From Planctomycetota bacterium (GTDB lineage Bacteria > Planctomycetota > UBA1135 > GCA-002686595), in assembly GCA_029259675.1 (NCBI GenBank), contig JAJDES010000612.1:1-13193 (forward strand): 13,193 nt of DNA, read 5' to 3'. The translations under genes and the position numbers were made by a program. Below the pieces are notes generated by a model. The model was not told the origin of the DNA, ran no database searches, and worked only from the letters and a program-made list of their open reading frames with translations. Below are positions 1 through 7,175 of this stretch, in pieces. Each line of letters opens with the position of its first letter. Within the stretch, counting starts at the first letter, position 1.

Positions 1-1
1 C

Positions 2-1063
2 TCCCTGATCACGGGCATGCCGAGCACGACCCACGCTTGCTGGACTCCGCGCACCCAACTCGACAGTTCCTTCCAGACCATGGCGGAGCTGTTATTGCGC
101 GCCGGTTACGACACCCTGGCCGTTGCCAACCAACCATTCCTCTCCCGCCAACACGGCTTGCAACAGGGCTTCGTGCACTACGATGACGAGTTGACCCTGC
201 AAAGCCCGGCCGTCACCTCCGAGCGCATCTCCGACAAGGTGATTCAATTGCTCGAATGGAAAGCGGGATCCACCGACACGCGCCCCTGGCTATTGTGGGC
301 GCATTACTTCGACCCCCACGAAGATTACGTTGCCCACCCGGGCCTGAGTGAAACCTTCGGCACGGACACCGACTCAGATTCCTATGACGGGGAGATCCGT
401 TTTACCGATTTGCACCTGGGCCGCGTGCTCGCCAGCTTGAACGAGCTGCAACTAGAAGAATCCACCGTTGTCATTTTGGTTACCGACCACGGCGACGCCT
501 TCGGCGACCACGGCCTTGAGGGCCATGGCAACAGTCTGTACGAAGAGTTGATTCGATCGCCACTCATCATTCGCGTACCCGGACTGAAAGCGCGCAAAGT
601 AACGGCAAATGCTCAAGTAACGGACATCCTGCCGACCGTGCTCGAGCTGGCGCAGCTGGCGCTGCCCAGCGGTATCGCCGGGCGCAGCTTGATGCCCTAT
701 CTGCGAGGCGAGCAGCCCGTCCATGCAGCCACTTTGTCCGAAGTGGACCGTCCCGGAACTCCCTTGCAACGCAGTGTGACCCTTGGTGATTGGAAACTCA
801 TTCATCACTACGCAAGCGGCCAGTCCGAGCTGTACAACTTGGATCAAGATCCCCGCGAGCTTTTGGATTTGTCGGCCTCCGAACCCAAAGTCCTTGCCGA
901 TTTAAAGCGCGAGTTGGCGCGTTTAGTGTCCACGGCCCAGGCGGCTGCGGCCGGCTATCAAACCGATGCCGGCCTGAGCCTCAATCCTGGCGCTGAAATG
1001 GAACTCACCAATTTGGGCTACGCAGAAGCCCTGCAAGCGGACACATCCGCCGAGGACGAGTGA
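2..1063 (+). CDS. Sulfatase family hydrolase, 3' part (5' end outside the window)
   Basis: This is the C-terminal part of an alkaline-phosphatase-superfamily sulfatase, which would hydrolyse sulfate esters, probably on polysaccharides or glycolipids. The reading frame is open to the left edge, where it encodes SLITG followed by MPSTTH. That matches the segment just after the family's catalytic CxPSR/CxPAR site, so the formylglycine cysteine or serine lies upstream of the window. Visible family motifs are AHYFDPHEDY near 299-328, YDGEIRFTDLHLGR near 383-424, and the metal-binding VTDHGDAFGDHG at 479-514, followed by GHGNSLYEE. The ending (LYNLDQDPRELLDLS) is typical of sulfatase C-termini. An internal ATG at 17 is probably not the true start. 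Its TGA overlaps the GTG of the next gene by 3 bases, so the two are probably translationally coupled. The substrate cannot be predicted, and export cannot be judged without the N-terminus. Confidence 0.9.
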   Translation, partial: SLITGMPSTTHACWTPRTQLDSSFQTMAELLLRAGYDTLAVANQPFLSRQHGLQQGFVHYDDELTLQSPAVTSERISDKVIQLLEWKAGSTDTRPWLLWAHYFDPHEDYVAHPGLSETFGTDTDSDSYDGEIRFTDLHLGRVLASLNELQLEESTVVILVTDHGDAFGDHGLEGHGNSLYEELIRSPLIIRVPGLKARKVTANAQVTDILPTVLELAQLALPSGIAGRSLMPYLRGEQPVHAATLSEVDRPGTPLQRSVTLGDWKLIHHYASGQSELYNLDQDPRELLDLSASEPKVLADLKRELARLVSTAQAAAAGYQTDAGLSLNPGAEMELTNLGYAEALQADTSAEDE

Positions 1064-1854
1064 GCACGCTCCGTTTCTTACTCCTCGCCTTCGTTCTGGT
1101 CGCCTGCGACGATGGGCGCGAGGTGCGCTTGGGCACTTATCCAGGTGGCGCGCCCTGGAGCGAGTTGTCCTTTCAAGATTCTGAGCCCCACGGTCCTTGG
1201 AAAACTTGGTACCCCAATGGAACGACCCAGTCCCAGGGCTCGTACGAACGCGGCCTGATGCAAGGCACTTGGCAATGGAATCTCGACAGTGGCGCGGCGC
1301 GCTTGATAGCCAACTACGACGCCGGGCGGCTGCACGGCGAGTATCACGAGTGGTTTTTCGATGCCAAGCCGGCCATGGGCGGCGAGTTCAATCAGGGCCA
1401 AAAAACCGGTGCGTGGACATTTTGGTATCCCGATGGCGGTGTTTGGATTGAGAGCCACTACGCCAACGGCCAACGCCAAGGCCTAGATCGAACCTTTGGG
1501 CCCGACGGCACACTGAGCGCAGAGGGCGAAATGCGGAACGACCGCCGCCAGGGACTTTGGCGCACCTTTTATTCGAGCGGCCAGCTCGATACTGAATTCC
1601 ATTGGAAAGACGGTGTTCTGCACGGACCGGCCAAGAGCTGGACCGAAACCGCATCGCCGCGCAACGCAGGCAATTGGGAAAACGGCAAGCGCAGCGGCCC
1701 ATGGACCTTTTGGCACCCCAACGGCCAAGTCGCACTCAAGGGCGACATGCAGGCTGGAAAACAGGTCGGGCCCTGGCAGGCTTTTCATCCCGATGGCAGC
1801 CCCGACCGCAAGCTTTCAGGTCCATATCGCGACGGCGAGCGCGTTGAAGACTAG
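1060..1854 (+). CDS. MORN-repeat (MORN_2/YwqK-like) lipoprotein
   Basis: This is a 264-residue protein of unknown function. The GTG start at 1060 sits inside the stop of the sulfatase (GTGA overlap) and gives a short signal peptide ending in a lipobox, LVAC, with Cys16 as the expected lipidated residue. From about residue 45 to the end the protein is nine consecutive repeats. Eight are exactly 24 residues long and the last is slightly longer, on the pattern GxWxxWxxxGxxxxxGxYxxGxxx, which is the MORN_2 toxin-antitoxin YwqK-like fold. Trp, Phe and Tyr at positions 3, 6 and 7 recur. Such repeats form elongated beta-hairpin ribbons, usually taken to bind partners or lipids. The domain name does not imply a toxin-antitoxin role here, and no toxin gene is adjacent. 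The tight coupling suggests it works with the sulfatase at the cell envelope, but that is inference. Confidence 0.85.
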   Translation: MSTLRFLLLAFVLVACDDGREVRLGTYPGGAPWSELSFQDSEPHGPWKTWYPNGTTQSQGSYERGLMQGTWQWNLDSGAARLIANYDAGRLHGEYHEWFFDAKPAMGGEFNQGQKTGAWTFWYPDGGVWIESHYANGQRQGLDRTFGPDGTLSAEGEMRNDRRQGLWRTFYSSGQLDTEFHWKDGVLHGPAKSWTETASPRNAGNWENGKRSGPWTFWHPNGQVALKGDMQAGKQVGPWQAFHPDGSPDRKLSGPYRDGERVED

Positions 1855-2104
1855 TCGTCCCCGCGCGCGACCAAACCGCGCGACCAGACACAGCAAAGTT
1901 CTTGGACCGCGCAAGTATTCTCTCGACAAGCCTGGGCGACGCAGGGATTGCCACTGTTGGCCCGCGCGAATCGGCCTTTCATCGCTTCAATCGGTAACTG
2001 GCCGCGCCCCATGTCCATTGGGAACCAGGCTCTTGGCCGCACTAAGTTCCTGACGAAAGCGAGCAGCTGTATCCTGAAAAAGATTCACTCGCTCGTCTTT
2101 CCAA

Positions 2105-3076
2105 TCACTCAAAAGTGGCGTCGTAGCGGTAGGAGAAAGGATGCGCGACCTCGTCGCGAATGAGCTCGCCCTCAATGGTGTAGACAGGTAGGCGCCGGTC
2201 GCCGCGCGAGGCTTCGCAGGCTTGCATGCGCACGCGCAGGGTGTCGCCGGCGCGCACATCCCGGTCGCGCACCGGAAAATAAGATTGGCGCCAATGGGTC
2301 AAGGGTTCCGTACTGGCCGTACTCAGGATGACTTCGGGTGCGAGCTCCGCTTCGAAGTGACCGGCAAAGCCGTGCAGAATTCCGTCGCGCTCAATGACGT
2401 ACTCCGTCTCGCTCTTGAAAAAGAATTCTTCGACCGGCGCTTTGACGCAATCGATCATGACCAATTCGGCCGGCGGCGCCAGGTAGGAACGCTCGGGTAT
2501 CGGGCGCGTGACGGTCGATAGGTTTTCCAGTTCGCGATCGACGAGTGAATGAAAGTCCATGCCGTAAATCGGAACTTCCCACATGCCCGGGCCATCGTCG
2601 AAGTAGGCCGCCCAATCTTCTATGGGAGCCAAGTGCAACGAGATCGCAGAGGGAATCGTCGTGCCGCCCTCCGCCAGCAGCCGATCTCGCACGGCGACAA
2701 AGCTCTTAAACATGGTCTCCGCCAAAGCGAAGTACCCCATCCACTCGGACACGATCACATCGACCTTCTCTTTGAGTTCGAGCTGCTCCGCCATGCCGCG
2801 CACGAATCGGACCACATCATCGAACTCATTGATGCGCGCCAATTCGCGGGCGGCTTCAACCGTTTGAGTATTGTCCACTCCGATGACTTCCCCGGCGCCG
2901 GCCTCAGCGGCCCAAAAACTCAAGATGCCTGTTCCGCTGCCGACGTCGAGCACGGTTTGGCCCGGCTTCACAACGGCACGGATTCCGGCCCGAAAGGCCT
3001 CCATGCGAGATTCGTCCTGGAGCATCAAGCGGTGAACGCCCAAACCCGAGTAGCTATCGAAGTAATCTTGATCCAT
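2105..3076 (-). CDS. Protein arginine N-methyltransferase, type I-like (PRMT)
   Basis: The 323-residue protein should transfer methyl groups from S-adenosylmethionine to arginine side chains of proteins. Every PRMT signature is visible: YFDSY (residues 5-9, the YFxxY helix of PRMT1/3/6/8); Met18; motif I VLDVGSGTG (42-50); acidic Asp68 for the SAM ribose; the double-E loop SEWMGY (110-115) with Glu111 and Glu120; Met122; and the THW loop (260-262). The two methionines match those that PRMT1 uses to favour asymmetric dimethylation. The segment between the Rossmann domain and the beta-barrel (about 155-195) is long enough for the dimerisation arm. The gene stands alone: its 3' end faces the MORN gene, and about 1 kb of gene-free DNA lies upstream. 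No Shine-Dalgarno precedes the ATG. No RGG/GAR-rich substrate is encoded nearby. A ribosomal-protein PrmA-type enzyme is excluded by the double-E and THW motifs. Confidence 0.92.
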   Translation of the reverse strand: MDQDYFDSYSGLGVHRLMLQDESRMEAFRAGIRAVVKPGQTVLDVGSGTGILSFWAAEAGAGEVIGVDNTQTVEAARELARINEFDDVVRFVRGMAEQLELKEKVDVIVSEWMGYFALAETMFKSFVAVRDRLLAEGGTTIPSAISLHLAPIEDWAAYFDDGPGMWEVPIYGMDFHSLVDRELENLSTVTRPIPERSYLAPPAELVMIDCVKAPVEEFFFKSETEYVIERDGILHGFAGHFEAELAPEVILSTASTEPLTHWRQSYFPVRDRDVRAGDTLRVRMQACEASRGDRRLPVYTIEGELIRDEVAHPFSYRYDATFE

Positions 3077-3754
3077 GGCGGGGAGAATGGCGCGTGAGCC
3101 CCGAAAGATCCATGACCAACGGCTTCCGATTCTGAATTCTCACTGCGGCACATCTCGTTCGGACGCCAAATGGGCCTTCGATTGAGGTTTCGCCCTAGCT
3201 GGCCGGGCCCCGGAATGGCGGCTACATAGACAGCTTGGAATGCCCCAGTCGTTGCTGAGCAGGCCGTGCTTGTTGGTTCCACAACCCAATTCACACTCCC
3301 ATAGGTCCAAGCGCGGGGCCCGATTCCTGGGCCATTTTGGGCCGCCCCCTTCTCGTTCGCCGCTCATGGATCCCCTCGATAGCCGAAGACTCTGCACCGA
3401 CGCGAAGGGCGCCGATGGGCGATTAAGCGTTGCAATTGCAGGGCTTATGAACAGCTGAGACGACTCCAAAGGCGTTCCACATCATGCCCGGCTCGTCAGC
3501 AAGCCGCCTTGGCCTTGCCGGGGAATCTCCTTCACGTTGCGTCCACTCTCCATGCATGGGCACATCCTCCTCGGCCCCCCATGATCCCCTCACTAGCCGC
3601 CCCCCAAGGCGACCTCCGGGCACGCCAAGCTGCAAAGTTCCACAGCGGGAGGGAGCGAGTGGACCGCCTCGGAAGAATTTTTCCGCGCAGCCAGGCCCCC
3701 CGTTCAGGCCCCAATCCGAATCCGAGGCGTTCCGTTCATTGCATGGATGCCGCC

Positions 3755-3778
3755 GCCGGTGCAGGCCGGTGCAGGCCG
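3755..3778. repeat. Short tandem repeat, 10-bp unit, about 2.4 copies
   Basis: The unit GCCGGTGCAG occurs at 3755-3764 and 3765-3774, followed by a partial GCCG. The copies are identical. The repeat lies in the gene-free spacer, so it does not affect a protein. Confidence 0.8.
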
Positions 3779-3941
3779 AATTTTTGGAGTGGGCGAGTCC
3801 TTCGCTTCAACCGCTCAACCCCAGTTGCTTCGCACACGAGGCATGCTGCCAGAAAGTGGCCACGACCGATTTCAGGTGTTCCGTTGCGAAGCGCGCAACT
3901 TCACAGCACAGCACAATTAGCGGTTTGCCAATTCACGTTCT

Positions 3942-3961
3942 CGCAATTGCGATCGCATGCG
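3942..3961. promoter_or_regulatory. Chain of three overlapping palindromes (possible operator)
   Basis: Three perfect palindromes overlap in 20 bases: CGCAATTGCG (3942-3951), TGCGATCGCA (3948-3957) and CGCATGCG (3954-3961). The first shares its core GCAATTGC with TGCAATTGCA at 3431-3440 in the same spacer. The site lies about 110 bases upstream of the acetyltransferase start, where a regulator could bind. No known operator consensus is matched, so the regulatory reading is a guess. The palindromes themselves are seen directly. Confidence 0.35.
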
Positions 3962-4072
3962 GGCTGCGGACGGATTCCAAGCGACAGGGCCCTGGGACTC
4001 GCTTGGATCCATCGCTTTTGCATTCAATCGGCAAACAGCATTCTGCAACAGCCGAGTTAAAGTGTCGGAGCT

Positions 4073-4732
4073 ATGCGCACTCCCACAATGCCCTATCGCA
4101 TTCGCACGCCAAGATTGAGCTTGTCTTGCTGCGATCCCAAACACGCCGCCTTGGTGCGGGCCGCCATCGACGCGTCCGATGCCCACCTGCGCCCGTGGAT
4201 TCCGTTCATGCGTGATGAGCCGCGCAGTCTTGAGGGCACCGCCGATTGGCTTTGCGACCGGCGCGCGATGTTCGACAACAAAGAGAATTACGTCTTCTCC
4301 ATTTTCGATGCTGCCGGCGGCCAACAAACAGAGAGCCAGTACTTGGGTGAAAGCATGCTACTCGGGCGCGCCGGCGAAGGAGCTATGGAGTTGGGCTATT
4401 GGAGCGATTGCCGCCACGCGGGACACGGCTATGGGACCGAAGCTTCGGCCGCCCTCGTTCGTGTGGCTTTCGAGCATCTCGCGGTTAAGCGCGTCGAATT
4501 GCACTGCGCCCCTCAGAATGCAGCCAGCATTCGTGTTGCCGAAAAATTGGGCTTCGAGCACGAAGCGACCCTGAAAGATCGGTTTGAAAACGATCTGGGG
4601 CAACTCCAGGACCAAATGGTTTGGACTCTCTTCAAAAACCAGTTCCGAAGCACCTATTCAAGCTCAGTCCAAATTCAATTGCACGATGCAATGGATCGCC
4701 CGTTGGATCTTGCCAACCCCATTTCCCGCTAA
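4073..4732 (+). CDS. GNAT family N-acetyltransferase, RimJ/RimL type
   Basis: The protein should transfer an acetyl group from acetyl-CoA to an amine. Relatives modify ribosomal protein N-termini, antibiotics or small metabolites, and the substrate here is unknown. The N-terminus IRTPRLSLSCCDPKHA is the usual opening strand and helix of this subfamily. RHAGHGYGTEA (residues 114-124) is the acetyl-CoA pyrophosphate loop (R/QxxGxG/A), and NAASIRVAEKLGF (149-161) is the conserved C-terminal motif, followed by DQMVW. The domain normally ends near residue 190. About 30 further residues, which look unstructured, carry on to the stop at 4732. GGAG at 4067-4070 is only 2 bases from the first ATG and 17 from a second ATG at 4088, so the start is uncertain; both give a full domain. 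The next gene begins about 300 bases downstream. Confidence 0.87.
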   Translation: MRTPTMPYRIRTPRLSLSCCDPKHAALVRAAIDASDAHLRPWIPFMRDEPRSLEGTADWLCDRRAMFDNKENYVFSIFDAAGGQQTESQYLGESMLLGRAGEGAMELGYWSDCRHAGHGYGTEASAALVRVAFEHLAVKRVELHCAPQNAASIRVAEKLGFEHEATLKDRFENDLGQLQDQMVWTLFKNQFRSTYSSSVQIQLHDAMDRPLDLANPISR

Positions 4733-5039
4733 CTCCAAACTCAACCGCTTGAGACTGTTCAGCCACTCTCGAATCGCTGCGCTGCGGAAAGCCGCCTGCT
4801 CCGGCGACGGCGCCGCTCCTCAAACGAATTCCGAATCGATTGCAACCGAAGGGCTCCGACCGGCGAATTCCTTTTCCGGAAGTCATCCCCGCAAGCACCG
4901 CCCCCTTCGCACTGCAATGAATATTTTCTCCAGAGCTTCGACCCAGCGCCGCCGCAACTCCCAACTTCCGGCGCTCGCGCGCGAACGCGAAGCCGGCCGC
5001 ACAGAACTGGGCTGGGAATCCGATCCAGAAGCAATTCAC
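4733..5039. other. Spacer between acetyltransferase and lipoprotein genes
   Basis: This stretch of about 300 bases has no supported gene. The frame of the downstream lipoprotein stays open through it and contains an ATG at 4917. The encoded peptide there is rich in Arg and Ser and lies before a good signal peptide, so it is more likely 5' untranslated sequence. Only small GC-rich hairpins are visible, and I see no clear terminator or promoter. Confidence 0.5.
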
Positions 5040-5606
5040 GTGCGTTCCCACAGTCCGAGCCGGCCCTTGGCGGCGGCGCTGCTCGGAGCTTTGCTGCTCG
5101 CGTCCTGCTCGGCTCCCAGCCTGCCCAGGCGCAACCCCGTCGGTGAACAATTCCCGGCTGTCCAAGCTGAGTTTTTGACCGGAGACCCGATCGAACTACC
5201 TTCCGAGTTGGCCGGTCAGCCTGCGATCTTGCTCGTTGGATTCGAAATGGAAACCCAATTCGATCTCGATCGCTGGATACTGGGCCTTGTTCAACTCAAA
5301 TCCGAAGCACGCATTATAGAAGTGCCGACGATCCCGGGCCTGGTGCCGGGATTGATATCCAACACCATCGATCAGGGCATGCGCGATGGAATCCCGAGTG
5401 AAGATTGGCTAGCAGTAGCAACGGTCTACGGCGAGGGGGCCAAGCGCATTGCCGAACTTACGGGCAATGAGTCGGCACTTAATGGGCGCATCCTCTTGCT
5501 GGACAGCTCGGGCCGCATTGCCTGGTTTCACGACCGCGGCTATTCCGCCGGCAAACTCATGCAACTGCATCAAGCCTGGTCTGAATTGGTGCCGGCAGCT
5601 GAGTGA
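5040..5606 (+). CDS. Lipoprotein with probable cysteine-free thioredoxin-like domain
   Basis: The product is about 188 residues if translation starts at the GTG at 5040. I chose this start because it places an Arg-containing n-region and a Leu/Ala-rich core directly before a strong lipobox, LLASC, with Cys23 as the lipid anchor. An ATG at 4917 in the same frame would bury the signal peptide 41 residues in. The mature part reads like a thioredoxin-fold protein: a strand-forming AILLVGF, a central variable part, and RILLLDSSGRIAWFHDRGY near the end, which resembles the last strands of redoxins. There is no CxxC, and no cysteine at all apart from the lipobox, so it is not a thiol-disulfide enzyme. 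The order of motifs is reminiscent of the ATP10 family (ATP synthase assembly), but this is only an impression. Its 3' end converges with the M24 gene, 83 bases away. Confidence 0.72.
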   Translation: MRSHSPSRPLAAALLGALLLASCSAPSLPRRNPVGEQFPAVQAEFLTGDPIELPSELAGQPAILLVGFEMETQFDLDRWILGLVQLKSEARIIEVPTIPGLVPGLISNTIDQGMRDGIPSEDWLAVATVYGEGAKRIAELTGNESALNGRILLLDSSGRIAWFHDRGYSAGKLMQLHQAWSELVPAAE

Positions 5607-5689
5607 CCGCGCCCAGCGGCCCATGGCCTGTCACCAATGGCTATCGCCGTGAGGTGGAGCGAATGAAGCGTGGGCATTGGGTTGGAAAT

Positions 5690-6514
5690 TCAACTCAATT
5701 GGAATTCCAGGTCCGCAAGCCAATCCACCCGGTCCTGCGCAATGACCAACAGCTCCTCGGACTTGATGCCGATTCCGTCCAATTCAAAATGCGGTTCCAT
5801 CGACCAAAGGCCCGCAACGGGAGGCGCTTCGGCCAAGGGTGAATCATTCCAAAAAGGCCAAGCGACCGGGATGCCCGGAATTCGGTGCAATAGTGCACTC
5901 CCCAATAGTCGCACACCTGAGCCCAAGCCCATTCCACTCAACACCAATCCGGAAAGGCGCCCGGAACCGCCGCGATAGACTCGATGCCCCAGCGCCCCAA
6001 AGAGGTAGCCCTCTTGCCGAGGTATGCAGCCGTGACTGAGCACCCACTCATTCACTCGCCGGCAAATCGAGCGAGCCGTCAGCCCCTCGCGCACCCAACT
6101 CGGTACGAGGGCCCGCAGTTCGCCCAGTAAATCCTGCCCACGCTCCACCCGCTCTTCCCGCCCCAGGGCAGTCGTCAAACTGACATCCACCGCGCAGCCG
6201 TCGATGATCGGCGCATAATCCATGATGACGACCATCCCGGGCTCGAGCCGTTTGGAACTGGGCAAGGAATCGCGGCCCTGCTTGGAGACGAGCCTCGTTC
6301 GCTCCCCGAACCACACCAATGGCGAGTGGAAATAGCCGCTCGCACCCGCGCTTCGAATGCGTAGGTCCAGGGAACGGGCCACTTCGGACTCAGATTGCCC
6401 GATTTCCAAGGCACGCGCGGTCTCAGCCAAGCAGTCCTGGGCCAGGCGTTGGGTTGCTGCACAACGAGCCAGCCAATGCTTGGATTGCGATTCCCCCATG
6501 GATTCGAAGGCCAT
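5690..6514 (-). CDS. M24 (pita-bread fold) metallopeptidase family protein
   Basis: The protein is about 274 residues from the ATG at 6514. The five M24 metal ligands can be placed, numbered from the upstream ATG at 6577 (subtract 21 for the chosen start). They are Asp120 and Asp131 in MDYAPIIDGCAVD, with the canonical spacing of 11; His198 in ALGHRVY; Glu261 in MEPHF; and Glu274 in the closing IKSEELLVI. Aminopeptidase P, methionine aminopeptidase and creatinase share this fold. The usual GHGIG around the ligand histidine is GHRVY here. About 60 residues separate the histidine from the first glutamate, longer than usual, so the substrate may be unusual. It lacks the N-terminal domain of prolidases. 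Starts at 6577 and 6499 are also possible. I prefer 6514 because it leaves 66 bases for promoters between this gene and the divergent sigma factor gene. Confidence 0.82.
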   Translation of the reverse strand: MAFESMGESQSKHWLARCAATQRLAQDCLAETARALEIGQSESEVARSLDLRIRSAGASGYFHSPLVWFGERTRLVSKQGRDSLPSSKRLEPGMVVIMDYAPIIDGCAVDVSLTTALGREERVERGQDLLGELRALVPSWVREGLTARSICRRVNEWVLSHGCIPRQEGYLFGALGHRVYRGGSGRLSGLVLSGMGLGSGVRLLGSALLHRIPGIPVAWPFWNDSPLAEAPPVAGLWSMEPHFELDGIGIKSEELLVIAQDRVDWLADLEFQLS

Positions 6515-6580
6515 TTTGCCACACGGCGGGTGCTTTCCGTATCCTTTGACCGTGCTCACTGGTGCCAGCCGGCGCATTTC
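6515..6580. promoter_or_regulatory. Divergent intergenic region, M24 gene / sigma factor gene
   Basis: These 66 bases separate two divergently read genes if the M24 start is 6514. Promoters for both, or at least for the sigma factor gene, are expected here. TTGACC at 6546-6551 resembles a -35 box on the + strand, but the space to the sigma factor ATG is short and no good -10 box follows. No Shine-Dalgarno precedes the sigma factor ATG. The position is well supported; the promoter elements are not. Confidence 0.35.
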
Positions 6581-7129
6581 ATGACCACCGTCCCCAATCC
6601 GTCCTCGACGAGTCTCTTGCTCTCCGTAGCTAAAGGAGAGCCCAACTCCGTCGACTTATTCATGGACAAGTATCGGCCATTGGTTTGGTCGATCGTTAGA
6701 GGCCGCGTTCCCAACGATGCGGCTGAGGACGTCGTCCAAGAAGTATTCATCCAGCTCTGGAAGTCCGCCGCTCGCTTTGATCCCACCCGCGCCAGCGAGT
6801 CGACCTATGTGGGCATGATTGCACGCCGCAGGCTAATCGATCGCCAACGCCGCGACGATGCACGCGGTTCAGCGGAGGAGATTCCCGAGGAGCTGCCCTC
6901 GGATGTCAATCCGGTCGAAGCCATTGAGCTCACCGATGAAGCCGCCCACGCTCAAAGGGCCCTAACGAAAATCCGCCCCGAAGAGCAGGAAGTCCTGCGC
7001 ATGTCTATTTCCGGGCTCTCACACCGCGAAATCGCCAGGCGAACAGAAACTCCCCTCGGCACGGTCAAAAGCCACGCACGGCGCGGTCTCGACCGGCTAC
7101 GGAAAATTTTGGAGGAGCCTAGCGCTTGA
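6581..7129 (+). CDS. RNA polymerase sigma factor, ECF type (sigma-70 family)
   Basis: This is a 182-residue group 4 (extracytoplasmic function) sigma factor, which would direct RNA polymerase to a small regulon. Region 2 spans about residues 22-91. It includes the core-binding VDLFMDKYRPLVWSIVRGR, the DAAEDVVQEVFIQLWK motif, and the -10 recognition helix ending in IARRRLIDRQRR. Region 4 spans about 123-177 and holds LTKIRPEEQEVLRM and the helix-turn-helix ISGLSHREIARRTETPLGT, ending in VKSHARRGLDRLRKIL. Region 3 is absent, as expected for ECF factors, and an acidic linker joins the two domains. The frame is open upstream to about 6395, but that part is antisense to the M24 gene, so I take the ATG at 6581. 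No transmembrane anti-sigma gene follows. The next gene, 46 bases downstream, encodes a cobalamin-binding protein that may control it. Confidence 0.93.
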   Translation: MTTVPNPSSTSLLLSVAKGEPNSVDLFMDKYRPLVWSIVRGRVPNDAAEDVVQEVFIQLWKSAARFDPTRASESTYVGMIARRRLIDRQRRDDARGSAEEIPEELPSDVNPVEAIELTDEAAHAQRALTKIRPEEQEVLRMSISGLSHREIARRTETPLGTVKSHARRGLDRLRKILEEPSA

Positions 7130-7175
7130 GCGGCATCCACTTGGGGGCCTGCGGCGAAGGACAACGGTAAGAAGA

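Larger units (their letters stand above)
3077..4072. other. Gene-free spacer of about 1 kb with short repeats and palindromes
   Basis: I see no credible gene on either strand. The open frames here are short, or rich in Pro, Arg and Ser with no recognisable motif, and the longest (3484-4215, +) runs into the acetyltransferase gene. The segment holds a 10-bp tandem repeat at 3755-3778, the palindrome TGCAATTGCA at 3431-3440, three chained palindromes at 3942-3961, and two similar copies of a 16-17 bp motif at 3370 and 3584. It must also contain the upstream regions of the PRMT gene (leftward) and the acetyltransferase gene (rightward). No clear sigma-70 promoter stands out. It could be a decayed gene, but no homology is visible by eye. 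Confidence 0.6.

Noticed and set aside
1060..1854. Reading the MORN protein as an antitoxin (YwqK-like)
   Set aside because: It is a lipoprotein with nine repeats next to a sulfatase, with no toxin gene; the family label alone does not support this.
3484..4215. Open frame of 243 codons on the + strand in the long spacer
   Set aside because: It is rich in Pro, Ser and Arg, has no motif, and runs about 140 bases into the well-supported acetyltransferase gene in another frame.
4584..5039. Upstream extension of the lipoprotein frame
   Set aside because: It overlaps the acetyltransferase gene and would place about 150 low-complexity residues before a good lipoprotein signal peptide.
6395..6580. 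Upstream extension of the sigma factor frame
   Set aside because: It is antisense to the M24 coding region. The conserved sigma region 2 starts well after the ATG at 6581.
7130..7175. Possible cobalamin riboswitch before the B12-binding gene
   Set aside because: The gap is only 46 bases, far too short for that RNA, and no conserved B12-box is visible.
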